Below, piece after piece: positions 37,737-46,949 of a stretch of 64,000 bases of DNA. This stretch comes from a virus. The notes beneath the pieces were generated by a model. It was not told the origin of the DNA and did no database searches. It saw only the letters and a program-made list of their open reading frames with translations. Within the stretch, counting starts at the first letter, position 1. The number at the start of each line of letters is the position of its first letter. The stretch covers positions 62,001-126,000 of IMG/VR virus record IMGVR_UViG_3300005590_000001; one strand, written 5' to 3'. The translations under genes and the position numbers were made by a program.

Positions 37737-38357
37737 ATGGCTATTACAAGTCCAGAAGCAATAAAATTTTCAAATGAACAATTCCGCCCAGCCGCCGATA
37801 GATTGGCGCGTTGCTATTTTAAGGGCGTCGAATTAAGATCACATTGGTTGGCACTTGGTGGTACCAATGATGAAAAATATGCATTACTTCAAGATAAAGT
37901 AGAGCGCGTTGCAACATTATTTTCAGTAACTCGTGAGTTTATTTTCCGTGCTGATCGTATATGGAATTCTGACGCAATGCAGACTCTCATTCCAAATGAT
38001 GCAAATGAAGAATTGTGGGATGATCCAAGTGGTGGTCAACAAGATCCATATCGCCCACCTGTAAATGGTCAGGATTTACGACGCCTCAAGGCAAGGATGG
38101 AAGAGTTTAACAATTGGTTAGATCGTGGTACAGATGCAGATAAGCATTTTGTTAATGACGCATCTGCTATATTGCCAATTACTTATGGATATCTTGATGA
38201 CGTGTTCCGCGTTTCTCAATTTACTTCCAATAACGCTAATGGTAATCAAGCGGGTCGCTTTGCTTCGTTACGATGTGGAGATTTTGAGACTGAATTCACC
38301 GGGGCAAAACTCAATCATGTTCTTACTGTTGCTGTAAATCCTGAAAGGGCTAGATAA
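37737..38357 (+). CDS. hypothetical structural protein, 206 aa
   Basis: The protein is helical with an N-terminal amphipathic helix (AADRLARCYFKGVELRSHWL) and several Asp/Asn/Gly loops. Its neighbours are fibre genes. No family is recognised; a fibre-chaperone or neck protein is possible. Confidence 0.5.
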   Translation: MAITSPEAIKFSNEQFRPAADRLARCYFKGVELRSHWLALGGTNDEKYALLQDKVERVATLFSVTREFIFRADRIWNSDAMQTLIPNDANEELWDDPSGGQQDPYRPPVNGQDLRRLKARMEEFNNWLDRGTDADKHFVNDASAILPITYGYLDDVFRVSQFTSNNANGNQAGRFASLRCGDFETEFTGAKLNHVLTVAVNPERAR

Positions 38358-38359
38358 TT

Positions 38360-40474
38360 ATGGCCAATCCTGTCATTATTTATAATGCTAGTAGTGGAAG
38401 TGACACTGCCGCTTCAGGTGCCGGTCCAGCCACTGCCATAACTGGAAGCGGTGCTGCACACACTAATGGAACTTCTAGTACTACCATTACATTAACAAAT
38501 TCTCCTGACTTATCAGGAGTTGCTGCGGATGACATTCTCTGGCTGAACACGTCCAGCGGTTCTCGGCACCTCACAAAGATCACTGCTGTGGACGACGGAG
38601 CAGACACCGTCACAGTTGAAGATAGCTTCAACATCGGTTCCGGTTCTGCCGTCGACTATGCCATCGGTGGTAAGCGTCAGACGATTCAGAACGACGGATC
38701 AAACCCTGACCTCGAAGACGCGAAAGCAGGGTGGATCTTTGAACTGGAAGCTGGCACGTACAACATCTCGCAAGAGACGGACATATCAGCCGGTGACGAC
38801 ACGACTGGTCCTGTGGTTGTTCGTAATGCAGATGGAGCGGAGCCACTACTTAGAGCAAGCGGCACAACTGACTTACTGAATATCACTGGTGTTGTTGTTC
38901 TTCAGGGTCTTGACATAAAGGGGTCGGCATGGCGGCACGGGGTTGAGTTCAGTTCTGGAAGTGTAGGCAGAATCTATAAGTGCAAATTTCGATGTGCAGG
39001 GAGCCTGAACTTTCCGCTTAAAAACGCTGGCACCAATGCCTCGATGCTGATTGAAGACTGTTACTTCATCGACGAAGGTAGTGGTGCTGCAAGCTCTGGT
39101 TTGTTTGCGTCATCAGCAGCTAGAACAGACTTGGTCTTCCGTCGTTGCTATTTTGAAGATGGACTGTACGCAATTGACGCGGGTGGGGGGACAACTGACA
39201 GGAACTCACTTGTCATTGACCGTTGCATCTTTAACAACCAGACGACTGCCGCTATCAACGCAGATGCAACGTCGTTGTATCTTTGCTCCATCACAAACAA
39301 TGTGTTCTACAGTTCTGCCGCACAGGCTGTCATTCTGACTGGAGCCACGAATGCTGAGCAGTTCATAAATATCTTCGGAAACATCTTCAGTGAAATTGGT
39401 ACATACGGGGTTGACTATACTCCGGGTGCAGACGTTGCTGACGGGACAATCTATAACGACTGGAATGCTTTCTACAATATGACTTCCGGTAACTATACGG
39501 GAGTCAATGCTGGCGACAATGATATCTCTCTGACTACTGATCCCTTTGAGAGTTCAGGTGGTGGAGATTTTCGCCTAAATAATAATGCTGGTGGAGGATT
39601 GTTATGCCGTGGTGTTCTACCTGATGGTCCGCAAACTGGAATAGGTAGTCCCGGAACTCATGGCGACTTGGGTATATATCAACATCAACAAGATTTATTA
39701 GAAGGTGCCGACGTCACTGATAATTTAGTGGGACATTGGGAACCATCGATCGATGACGCTGGCAATGGTACTACAACATTAACTGATGAAACGGGATCAA
39801 ATAATGGTACGCTCACAAATATGGATGCTGGTGCCGATTGGGTCACAGATACTGGAGTTGGTGGTGTTCGGGCGATTGATTTCAACGAGACTGATAGTTT
39901 AGTTGAAATTGGAGATGCTGACGCATTTACTTTCGGAGATGGATCATCAGATAATCCCTTTTCTATCTCTATGTGGGTATATGCCCGTAGTACAACATCA
40001 GGATATCTAATTTCAAAATGGGACAGTACAAACGGAAGAGAATACTTTGTCGGTTTTTCAAGCGGACAATTACTTTTCCGTATTTATGATCACAGTAATG
40101 GAAAGTTTATTGGACGTGGATATGCAAGTTTTCCATCAGATGTTTGGGTTCATGTTTGCGCGTGTTATACCGGAAGTGGATCTGAGGCTGGTGTAGCTAT
40201 TTATATCAACGGGATTGCGGGATCTAATAGTTCGTCTGATGCAGCAAGTTATGTTGCTATGGAAAATGGTACCGCTACACTTTGTATTGGTAACCGAGAA
40301 AATGAAGGAGCGCCATTAGATGGTCTTGTTGATTCGGTTCGTTTATATTCGACAGCTTTATCTGCAGATGAAAGATTTATTTTAGGAGCGTCGAGACCCG
40401 GGAGAGAGTCTCCTACGGTCACAACAACAACATCATTACTACTTCCATATGGTTCTAGGATGAGTATTTTATAG
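38360..40474 (+). CDS. tail spike: beta-helix with LamG-like C-terminal domain
   Basis: Residues 1-55 are a Ser/Thr/Ala/Gly-rich attachment region. Residues ~90-400 form beta-helix rungs (RRCYFEDGLYAID, RCIFNNQTTAAIN, ITNNVFYSSAAQAVI). Residues ~500-690 are a concanavalin/LamG fold (NPFSISMWVYARS, GREYFVGFSSGQLLFRIYD, VHVCACYTGSG, DSVRLYSTALSADE). Such a protein binds and may cleave host polysaccharide. GC content jumps in the middle (~38520-39550) and is AT-rich at both ends, so the beta-helix was probably swapped in. Confidence 0.8.
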   Translation: MANPVIIYNASSGSDTAASGAGPATAITGSGAAHTNGTSSTTITLTNSPDLSGVAADDILWLNTSSGSRHLTKITAVDDGADTVTVEDSFNIGSGSAVDYAIGGKRQTIQNDGSNPDLEDAKAGWIFELEAGTYNISQETDISAGDDTTGPVVVRNADGAEPLLRASGTTDLLNITGVVVLQGLDIKGSAWRHGVEFSSGSVGRIYKCKFRCAGSLNFPLKNAGTNASMLIEDCYFIDEGSGAASSGLFASSAARTDLVFRRCYFEDGLYAIDAGGGTTDRNSLVIDRCIFNNQTTAAINADATSLYLCSITNNVFYSSAAQAVILTGATNAEQFINIFGNIFSEIGTYGVDYTPGADVADGTIYNDWNAFYNMTSGNYTGVNAGDNDISLTTDPFESSGGGDFRLNNNAGGGLLCRGVLPDGPQTGIGSPGTHGDLGIYQHQQDLLEGADVTDNLVGHWEPSIDDAGNGTTTLTDETGSNNGTLTNMDAGADWVTDTGVGGVRAIDFNETDSLVEIGDADAFTFGDGSSDNPFSISMWVYARSTTSGYLISKWDSTNGREYFVGFSSGQLLFRIYDHSNGKFIGRGYASFPSDVWVHVCACYTGSGSEAGVAIYINGIAGSNSSSDAASYVAMENGTATLCIGNRENEGAPLDGLVDSVRLYSTALSADERFILGASRPGRESPTVTTTTSLLLPYGSRMSIL

Positions 40475-40482
40475 GATTACAA

Positions 40483-41112
40483 ATGGCAATTTACAAAAAT
40501 CAATCAAGTCAAAAACTACCGGTTTATGCTTACAATATAGCGTCTACTGGTGCTGAATCTGGAGACGCTTCGAACATTACAGCGCAAATTAGTATTGACG
40601 GCGGATCTTCTTCTGCTACAAATGATACAAATCCGACTGAGTTGGATGCGGCAAATCATAAAGGCATTTATATTTTTGATTTAACACAAGCAGAAACCAA
40701 CGGCGATTTACTTATCGTTAACGCCAGTTCGAGCACGGCAAATGTAGTTATTGAACCGGTAAGTGTATTTACTGCACCCGGAAGCAATTCTGGATATGAT
40801 GCAAATGTTGTAAGTATCAATGATAATACGGCAGCAGCTGTACGACTGGCTTTATCAGCTGGACAAATTATACCGGGTACTGTTACTGATGTTGGATTCA
40901 CTACTACAACAACTGAGTTTGAAGCTGAAGATATTTCTGAAGCAACTAATGATCATTATAATAATCGTACTGTATTATTCACCACTGGCTCATTGACTGG
41001 TCAAGTTGCTTCCATTAATGATTATTCTTTAGAGGGTGGTTATGGTCATTTTACAACCTCTGCAGTAATGACAGATGTCCCAGCAAGTGGCGATACCTTT
41101 CTATTAATATAA
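40483..41112 (+). CDS. tail structural protein, 209 aa
   Basis: Shares the strand pattern PTELDAANHKGIYIFDL with the proteins at 32229 (DATNAPGLYRLDL) and 41252. The C-terminal half is beta-rich. AT-rich. Ends in TAATG with the next small gene. Confidence 0.6.
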   Translation: MAIYKNQSSQKLPVYAYNIASTGAESGDASNITAQISIDGGSSSATNDTNPTELDAANHKGIYIFDLTQAETNGDLLIVNASSSTANVVIEPVSVFTAPGSNSGYDANVVSINDNTAAAVRLALSAGQIIPGTVTDVGFTTTTTEFEAEDISEATNDHYNNRTVLFTTGSLTGQVASINDYSLEGGYGHFTTSAVMTDVPASGDTFLLI

Positions 41113-41252
41113 TGTCTATTACACGTCTAGGTTTAACAGGAACTCCAACTACAGCATACCCTGCTGAAACACCAGCATTGGGTAGGCGTAAAATTATGCT
41201 ATATGCTTTTGAATTCCTTATCGGATTTATTTTTTATTCAGGATTACTATAA
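41112..41252 (+). CDS. small membrane protein, 46 aa
   Basis: The frame is coupled on both sides by TAATG. The C-terminal ~18 residues are hydrophobic (LYAFEFLIGFIFYSGLL) after a Thr/Pro-rich head and a basic pair (GRRK). A lone membrane peptide in the tail operon might act in lysis or membrane contact. Unknown. Confidence 0.6.
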   Translation: MSITRLGLTGTPTTAYPAETPALGRRKIMLYAFEFLIGFIFYSGLL

Positions 41253-41980
41253 TGTCACTATTTATAAGCGCAGCATTAGATGAAGGTTTAAATTCACCAG
41301 AAGTAAAAGTTTATAACTTCGGCGGCTTGTCTGTGCTTGAAACAACAACTCTTACAGAATACGTTAGCCGTTCTGGATACTATCATGGATCTCTTTCTGG
41401 AGATTATTCTGGATACTATGAAGTCACTATTTGTCTTAGCGGTTCTGTGTATGCTAACAGTTATATTGACGCATATACTGACGCTACCGGAGTTGTTATC
41501 GGCGATCCACGAATTTATGATGATGACATCGCACTAATTAATGGTAGACTTGATGGTGTCCCCACAACTACCACTGTGATTAGCGGATCAGACGTTGCCA
41601 TTACTGGTTTTCCAACATGTTTCATTAAAGGAAACTCATATGTTGATGAACTCAACACGAATATTCAACAGTATGTCTATAGCAATCTTGGTGTAGCAAT
41701 GTCTGGTTTTGGCGTATATTCTTTTGCCACAGCAGATTTAAGTTTTACAGGCACTTCCCAGTCAAACGATTCCGTAGACTTTATGGTACGTTATGTTGAT
41801 CCATCTGGTGCAGATCCTTACTTTAATATAGAATTACCAGCGGCGAGTTCAAGTGATGTGATTATGGGTCTTGAATATAAAGGTGCGTTAGGATTGAGTT
41901 GGAATTCTGGAGATATTTATAAGAAGTTACCAACTGTAGAATTTTACTTTGATGAGGATTGTGTTTGTAATGCAAATTAA
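41252..41980 (+). CDS. tail structural protein, 242 aa
   Basis: The N-terminal ~60 residues (FGGLSVLETTTLTEYV, YYHGSLSGDYSGYYEVTI) match the domain shared with 32229 and 40483. The rest is beta-rich with an acidic aromatic end (FYFDEDCVCNAN). The 5' end of the next gene overlaps it. Likely a fibre or baseplate component. Confidence 0.55.
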   Translation: MSLFISAALDEGLNSPEVKVYNFGGLSVLETTTLTEYVSRSGYYHGSLSGDYSGYYEVTICLSGSVYANSYIDAYTDATGVVIGDPRIYDDDIALINGRLDGVPTTTTVISGSDVAITGFPTCFIKGNSYVDELNTNIQQYVYSNLGVAMSGFGVYSFATADLSFTGTSQSNDSVDFMVRYVDPSGADPYFNIELPAASSSDVIMGLEYKGALGLSWNSGDIYKKLPTVEFYFDEDCVCNAN

Positions 41981-42458
41981 TTTTGATAAAATAATAGAGC
42001 GTTATAATAATATTGCTGATCAGTTTTTAGATTCAGATGTTATCGGCGTCGATGCTACGTTGTATTATCCGCCAACTTTTGAAGCTTGCGAAAACTGCGA
42101 TGGATCACAATACGGCAATCATTATAAAAGTGGTGGCCCAATACCGTTTAATCATGGTAGTTGCCCAATGTGTGGTGGAACGTGTCAAAAAGAAATAGAG
42201 TTTACAGAAATTATACGTGTACGCGCGTACTCGCCGAATACTACAGATTTTAGTTCTAGATCTTTTAAAAAAATTGGTATTAGTATTGATGTCCCAAATG
42301 CAGAATTATTTACTATTTTCTATTTAGCGGATTCTGACAAAATTAAACTTTGTAACTATGCTAAAATAATGGGTCAGAGATATTCTCCAATTACTTTACC
42401 ACAACCGCATGGATTTGGCAAAGCGAGATATGCTTTTTGTTTTTGGAAGATGGTTTAA
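41970..42458 (+). CDS. neck/tail protein with a zinc-finger-like insert, 162 aa
   Basis: ATG at 41970; it overlaps the previous gene. CENCDG near 30 and CPMCGGTC near 54 make a four-Cys zinc loop, and the rest is mixed alpha/beta (EFTEIIRVRAYSPN, GKARYAFCFWKM). Its place between fibre genes and a tail-completion gene suggests a connector protein. Confidence 0.5.
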   Translation: MQINFDKIIERYNNIADQFLDSDVIGVDATLYYPPTFEACENCDGSQYGNHYKSGGPIPFNHGSCPMCGGTCQKEIEFTEIIRVRAYSPNTTDFSSRSFKKIGISIDVPNAELFTIFYLADSDKIKLCNYAKIMGQRYSPITLPQPHGFGKARYAFCFWKMV

Positions 42459-43075
42459 TGAAACTTATCAAAATAAAAGATAGCGCGCCGAGTATTCAAA
42501 GTAAATTAGAAAATGCTTTTATAAAGAAATATAAAACATCTTTAGGAAAGAATTTTGAAAAACGAGCGGGCGAAATATTAAATAGATTACATGATTTTTT
42601 AGCTGAAAAGTTTCGTGAAACAGATACTTATCGTAGCTTAATTTCTGGTAAGTTAAGAGCCGATTTTGGTTTTAGTGATGAATATTTATCTAGTATAGAT
42701 GAAGCAATTGATTACATGTTGGAATTAGGTATCGAATTTGAAATTAAAAATAAAAAGATAATTCTATTGGTAAACTTTTTACCAAATACAGACAATATTC
42801 ATTATTATAATAGTAACGGAAATAGAATTGATTGGTTAGATTGGTTGCTTTACTCCGGTACGGACGAGGTCGTCTCAAATTACAGAGTAAGCTACAGAGA
42901 GAACAAAGGGCGAAGTCACATGGCAATTATGATAGGCCCAAATGATGAATTTAGTTTCCAAGTTGATCCTGATTTTGCCGGAGTAGAAAATGATAATTGG
43001 ATCAGCAAAACATTAAAAAATAACATTGAACCCATTAAACGTTTCTTAATAAAGGAATTACATAATGTCGCTTAA
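42458..43075 (+). CDS. tail-completion-like protein, 205 aa
   Basis: ATG overlaps the previous stop (TAATG). Helical N-terminal half (LENAFIKKYKTSLGKNFEKR) and a strand-rich C-terminal half (IILLVNFLPN). Sits in the order neck, completion, tube. Family not recognised. Confidence 0.5.
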   Translation: MKLIKIKDSAPSIQSKLENAFIKKYKTSLGKNFEKRAGEILNRLHDFLAEKFRETDTYRSLISGKLRADFGFSDEYLSSIDEAIDYMLELGIEFEIKNKKIILLVNFLPNTDNIHYYNSNGNRIDWLDWLLYSGTDEVVSNYRVSYRENKGRSHMAIMIGPNDEFSFQVDPDFAGVENDNWISKTLKNNIEPIKRFLIKELHNVA

Positions 43076-43937
43076 TAAAGTTAATCAACTCAGTAAAATG
43101 ATGCCCTCTGAGAAATTAAAAATTAATCTTATTTCTCTATTAGATTGGGGTTTCGTTGATAAAGGCGGCTATAATAACGTTGATTTAAACGCCACTGGCT
43201 GTTATGTAGACAATCGATCCGTCTTACATAAAGTTGTAGATCGCGGAAATACTTACTGGCAAGGAATTGAAAATTGGGTTTATGAAAGCGGAATGGAATA
43301 CGGCCCCAGTAATTCGCCGCCGTTAATCTACGTGAATGACACGCTAGATCCAACTGCCACGGTGAACTATAGAGACGGCCGAGTATCTGTTTCTTCTGTA
43401 AGTTCCCCGAGTAGCGTTAAAGCACAATATTCGTATAAGTGGGTCAATTTTACCGCTTCAAGAAATCAGCATAATAGACGTATGGTAGAGTACCGGAAGC
43501 ATTTACAGGAAGATTCTAAATTGAATCCAGAAGTGAGACTCCCTTTACCAACAGTGGCTTTTGATGTGCCGTCCATTAAATTGTCTAAACCATATGGTTT
43601 GGGCTATATGGCCCCGTCGTTTCATTATCATGATATTACGGCCCATGTTTTTGGAGAATCGGCAGAAGAAGTCGTGCGTATCCAAGATATTATAGCTAAA
43701 CAAAAAGGCTTTATTTTTGATACTTTTGATCCACAGCTCGTTAGTGATTCTGGAGATTATCCTCTAAATATGAATGGTACCTTAAATTCGGGTAAAAATC
43801 ATTCTGAATTAGCAGCTTTATATCCGTGGTCACAGATTCAGTTTGAAGAAATTGAGTGTGTTTTTGGGGATTATATCCACCAACATATTTATGAAGGTCG
43901 GATAAAAATACGCACAAAAATTGTAGTTTGTTTCTAA
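43065..43937 (+). CDS. structural protein, 290 aa, probable tail terminator or neck
   Basis: The start overlaps the previous gene by 11 nt. The protein has a Tyr/Asn-rich N-terminus, a Ser/Val-rich stretch (RVSVSSVSSPSSVKAQY), and a C-terminal end (YIHQHIYEGRIKIRTKIVVCF) like other virion proteins. It is followed by a late-promoter-like motif and the tail-tube gene, so a role in tail joining is inferred from position. Confidence 0.5.
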   Translation: MSLNKVNQLSKMMPSEKLKINLISLLDWGFVDKGGYNNVDLNATGCYVDNRSVLHKVVDRGNTYWQGIENWVYESGMEYGPSNSPPLIYVNDTLDPTATVNYRDGRVSVSSVSSPSSVKAQYSYKWVNFTASRNQHNRRMVEYRKHLQEDSKLNPEVRLPLPTVAFDVPSIKLSKPYGLGYMAPSFHYHDITAHVFGESAEEVVRIQDIIAKQKGFIFDTFDPQLVSDSGDYPLNMNGTLNSGKNHSELAALYPWSQIQFEEIECVFGDYIHQHIYEGRIKIRTKIVVCF

Positions 43938-43939
43938 AA

Positions 43940-43947
43940 TGTGTAAT
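43940..43947 (+). promoter_or_regulatory. TGTGTAAT motif upstream of tail tube gene
   Basis: TGTGTAATATAATTAG lies 39 nt before the start; see the copies at 26019 and 28091. Confidence 0.4.
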
Positions 43948-43985
43948 ATAATTAGAAGATTCTTTATATAAAGAGGTAAATCAAT

Positions 43986-45062
43986 ATGACTACTAATGTT
44001 AGATTGCATTATCCATCTCAAGCTGCTTACATCAAAGAAGATGGAGCTTCTGGTGCATACACCTATATTCACGGTATGCAATCGGGTAGTGATAATGCTG
44101 ATATTCCAACGGAAAATATTAATACTTGGGGACAGTCTAGCCCTTACGAAATTATTGAAGATACTCCAGAAGTGAGTATTGATTTTGAACGAGTTTTAGA
44201 CGGATGTGCGCCTATTTATCTTTTGGCTAGCCAAGGAGCTGCTTCAGCTACTATTTCTGGTCGAGAAGGTGTTAAATCTGTTGTTGCAATCGGTATGTAT
44301 AACTCCGCAAATAGTTATGCAAATGGATCTACACTGAGAACTGTTGAATTCTCCGGAGTTCAAATTTCTTCTGTGGGTTACACCTTTAATGTTGACGGTG
44401 CATTTACTGAAAACGTTTCTTTTGTTGGAAACGAACGAAGTTTTGCTGAGGGCGGATCAGAACTTTACGGTTCTATTCCTTCCGATCCAACATCTGGTGG
44501 AGCTGATGAACCATGTGCATTAACTGGATGTAGCGGTGGTGTTCAGCTTAAAGAAAATCTGAAATATAATGGTACGTATCCAACTTTACTACCAACAGTA
44601 ATTCCCGGAGTTTCTTCTAGCGGTACGGTAGCAATTGCTGCTGATAACATTCCAACTGTGCCAGTTCAGAGTATTTCGATTTCTGCAGACTTCGGTCGAG
44701 AAACGATCTCTATTCTTGGTGCACGTGGTGCTTATGCTAGAACAGCTACATTCCCGATTGAAGTAACATGTGATATTGAAATTCTGTCTCAAAGTGGAGA
44801 CGGTATTAATATTACAGAACTTGGCGTGTTCGATGGTTGTGACTATGCAAACGCTCCATATCAACGAATTAGAGTTGCCACTGACGGCGGTTTAATCATT
44901 GATCTTGGTAATCGTAATAAACTGACAAGTATTGCTCAGACTCACGGTGATACCGGTGGTGGGAATGCTACTTATACTCTTTCCTTTGTTGGTCAGAGTG
45001 TGATGTCGGTCTTCCATCAACAGGACCCAAGCGCGATTGTGTATTCCGGCTTCTGGCAATAA
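43986..45062 (+). CDS. major tail tube protein
   Basis: The 358-residue protein is beta-rich with a ring-forming look (SISISADFGRETISIL, TYTLSFVGQSVMSV) and has its own terminator and a promoter-like motif upstream. It is followed, after two small genes and a helical gene, by the tape measure, which fixes its role as tail tube by synteny. A Cys-containing loop (CALTGCSGG) may bind zinc or form disulfides. Confidence 0.75.
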   Translation: MTTNVRLHYPSQAAYIKEDGASGAYTYIHGMQSGSDNADIPTENINTWGQSSPYEIIEDTPEVSIDFERVLDGCAPIYLLASQGAASATISGREGVKSVVAIGMYNSANSYANGSTLRTVEFSGVQISSVGYTFNVDGAFTENVSFVGNERSFAEGGSELYGSIPSDPTSGGADEPCALTGCSGGVQLKENLKYNGTYPTLLPTVIPGVSSSGTVAIAADNIPTVPVQSISISADFGRETISILGARGAYARTATFPIEVTCDIEILSQSGDGINITELGVFDGCDYANAPYQRIRVATDGGLIIDLGNRNKLTSIAQTHGDTGGGNATYTLSFVGQSVMSVFHQQDPSAIVYSGFWQ

Positions 45063-45087
45063 TAATCGTCAATTTAGGATTCTTAGG

Positions 45088-45127
45088 AATGCATCGTGGC
45101 TGCTTTATGTGGTCACGATGTATTTTT
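45088..45127 (+). terminator. intrinsic terminator after tail tube gene
   Basis: An 11-bp stem AATGCATCGTG/CACGATGTATT with one G-U pair, followed by TTTTTG. Confidence 0.75.
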
Positions 45128-45135
45128 GTAAAAAG

Positions 45136-45999
45136 ATGCAGGATTTTTTATTATTTAGGATATTATTAGGGAAATTAGAATATAGGAAAACATTTATTAA
45201 AGATCCAACTTTTGAAATTAAGTATAAAGGTAGTCGTAGATACGATAAAGTTTTTAATAAATGTCAAACTCAAGATTTAATCAGCGATCAAGATGTTTAC
45301 ATCCTTTTATGCAAGGATGGTAAGTGGTCTTTGAAGGACCAAAAAGAATTAGATGACTTACCACGAAAAATTGAAAATCAAAAGATAGAATACTTTAATA
45401 GTTATTATAACCCAACATTACGCCGCAATAGTAAATACAAATTAGAAACTTATTATCGGCGTTATGAAGAGTTGAGTTTGATTAGAAATAAATTCTATTA
45501 TATGACGGCCGAGGGTATTGCCAACGGCGCTATGTGGATGGAAATGATCCAATTGATGTATAAGGGTAGCGATATTTATCCTGCTTTAAACTTTTATAGA
45601 GAGCATAATATTTCCGATAAACAAATCCGTGATATAGCTCTATCGGATAATTGGAGTTCTTATACAGCTGCTGGTAAAAATATTTTAGGCAAACCAACCG
45701 TTAAAATGACTGATTATCAAAGATCTTTATTATCTTGGAGTGCAGTATATCGTAACTGCCGTAACAATCCAGATTGTCCACCGGATAATATCTTTCGTGA
45801 TCATGATGCATTTGACGGATGGTTAATTTTAGAATCTAGAAAGAGTAAAGCAGAACGTAGAATGGCTCCATCAAGCAAAGGTATCCGAAGTGATGCTAAA
45901 AATGTTTATACGTTTGTGCAGACTAAAGAAGATGCGGAAGACGTATTGGCACTTAACAGTGGCAATAATTATCATAAAGTTAAACAGATATGCGGATAA
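45136..45999 (+). CDS. probable tail assembly protein, 287 aa
   Basis: ATG at 45136 lies after the terminator; earlier starts would be inside it. The ribosome site is poor, so the start is uncertain. The protein is basic and helical with many Tyr (LETYYRRYEELSLIRNKFYYM), no membrane segment. Its place between tube and tape measure suits the tail-assembly chaperone slot, but a frameshift signal is not obvious. Confidence 0.5.
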   Translation: MQDFLLFRILLGKLEYRKTFIKDPTFEIKYKGSRRYDKVFNKCQTQDLISDQDVYILLCKDGKWSLKDQKELDDLPRKIENQKIEYFNSYYNPTLRRNSKYKLETYYRRYEELSLIRNKFYYMTAEGIANGAMWMEMIQLMYKGSDIYPALNFYREHNISDKQIRDIALSDNWSSYTAAGKNILGKPTVKMTDYQRSLLSWSAVYRNCRNNPDCPPDNIFRDHDAFDGWLILESRKSKAERRMAPSSKGIRSDAKNVYTFVQTKEDAEDVLALNSGNNYHKVKQICG

Positions 46000-46220
46000 A
46001 TTTTGTAGATGCGGAGAAAGCTATTAAAACAACTATGGTTGGAGCTTTAACGTTTATTGAAGAACAATTAGGTGATTTATGGGGTCATAAGAAATCTGAA
46101 GATTTTACCCCAGAAGAAGAAGCAAATTATGATAAATTTATGTCAGCGAGAGACAAAATTTTAAACTTAGGTCATGATCAAATTGAAAGATTAAAGTACA
46201 AAGGAAGAAATAAAAGATGA
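45990..46220 (+). CDS. hypothetical tail protein, 76 aa
   Basis: Start overlaps the previous stop by 10 nt and its stop overlaps the next ATG (ATGA). Mostly helical (DAEKAIKTTMVGALTFIEEQ, basic end RLKYKGRNKR). Probably in the assembly-chaperone slot. Confidence 0.5.
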   Translation: MRINFVDAEKAIKTTMVGALTFIEEQLGDLWGHKKSEDFTPEEEANYDKFMSARDKILNLGHDQIERLKYKGRNKR

Positions 46221-46939
46221 AAGAATTTACTATTGAGGGAAAGACATACTTTCTTAAGAACCCAACTAACAATTCAGTGTTGGAGTCCGAAGCTAATATG
46301 TATTCCGCGCGCGTATTCGCTAAGTTAGTGAAAGCAAAAGATGATGACGGCGAGCATATGTATATTATGCGATCACAATTAGAAGACTTTTTAAAGTCAG
46401 TTGGTGTTTATAGTCAGGATGAATTAAACTCTATCATGGAGATTAATAAGGAAATTGGCGAACTTGAGGCAAAGATTAAGAACGGCGGTGATCTTAAAGA
46501 AGGAACTGAAGCGGCTATTAAACTTAAAAATCTGCGACTATCTCTTTTGATTCTTTTAACTCGTAAATTCGAATATGATAAATATACGGTAGAGCACAAT
46601 GTTGAGAATGCCAAATTTGATTTTCTCATTACAAAGTGTATTTTAAATGAAGAGAAAAAACCGGTCTTTGAGAGTGTAGACGACTACAAAGAGAATGAAG
46701 AATTGCGAGTTGACATGCGGCCAATGATTGAAGCTTTGGCTGAAATGACAAGTTCATTTGATAGTCAATTTGAAGAAAAGTTGCCGGAAAATCAATTCTT
46801 GAAAAAATATAAATTGTGTGATGACCAATTTAATGTTTTGGAAGAAGATAAAACTGAACAGGCTGAAAATCCTGAATCACCAGTCGGTGAATTTACAGAA
46901 AAGAAAAAACCTGTTAGAAAGCGTACGACTAAAAAGTAG
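46217..46939 (+). CDS. probable tail assembly chaperone, 240 aa
   Basis: An N-terminal beta hairpin (EFTIEGKTYFLKNP) is followed by helices and a charged linker (NKEIGELEAKIKNGGDLKEG), ending with a basic tail (KKKPVRKRTTKK). Position directly before the tape measure is the usual place of chaperones that coat it. Confidence 0.55.
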   Translation: MKEFTIEGKTYFLKNPTNNSVLESEANMYSARVFAKLVKAKDDDGEHMYIMRSQLEDFLKSVGVYSQDELNSIMEINKEIGELEAKIKNGGDLKEGTEAAIKLKNLRLSLLILLTRKFEYDKYTVEHNVENAKFDFLITKCILNEEKKPVFESVDDYKENEELRVDMRPMIEALAEMTSSFDSQFEEKLPENQFLKKYKLCDDQFNVLEEDKTEQAENPESPVGEFTEKKKPVRKRTTKK

Positions 46940-46949
46940 GTAAGTAATT

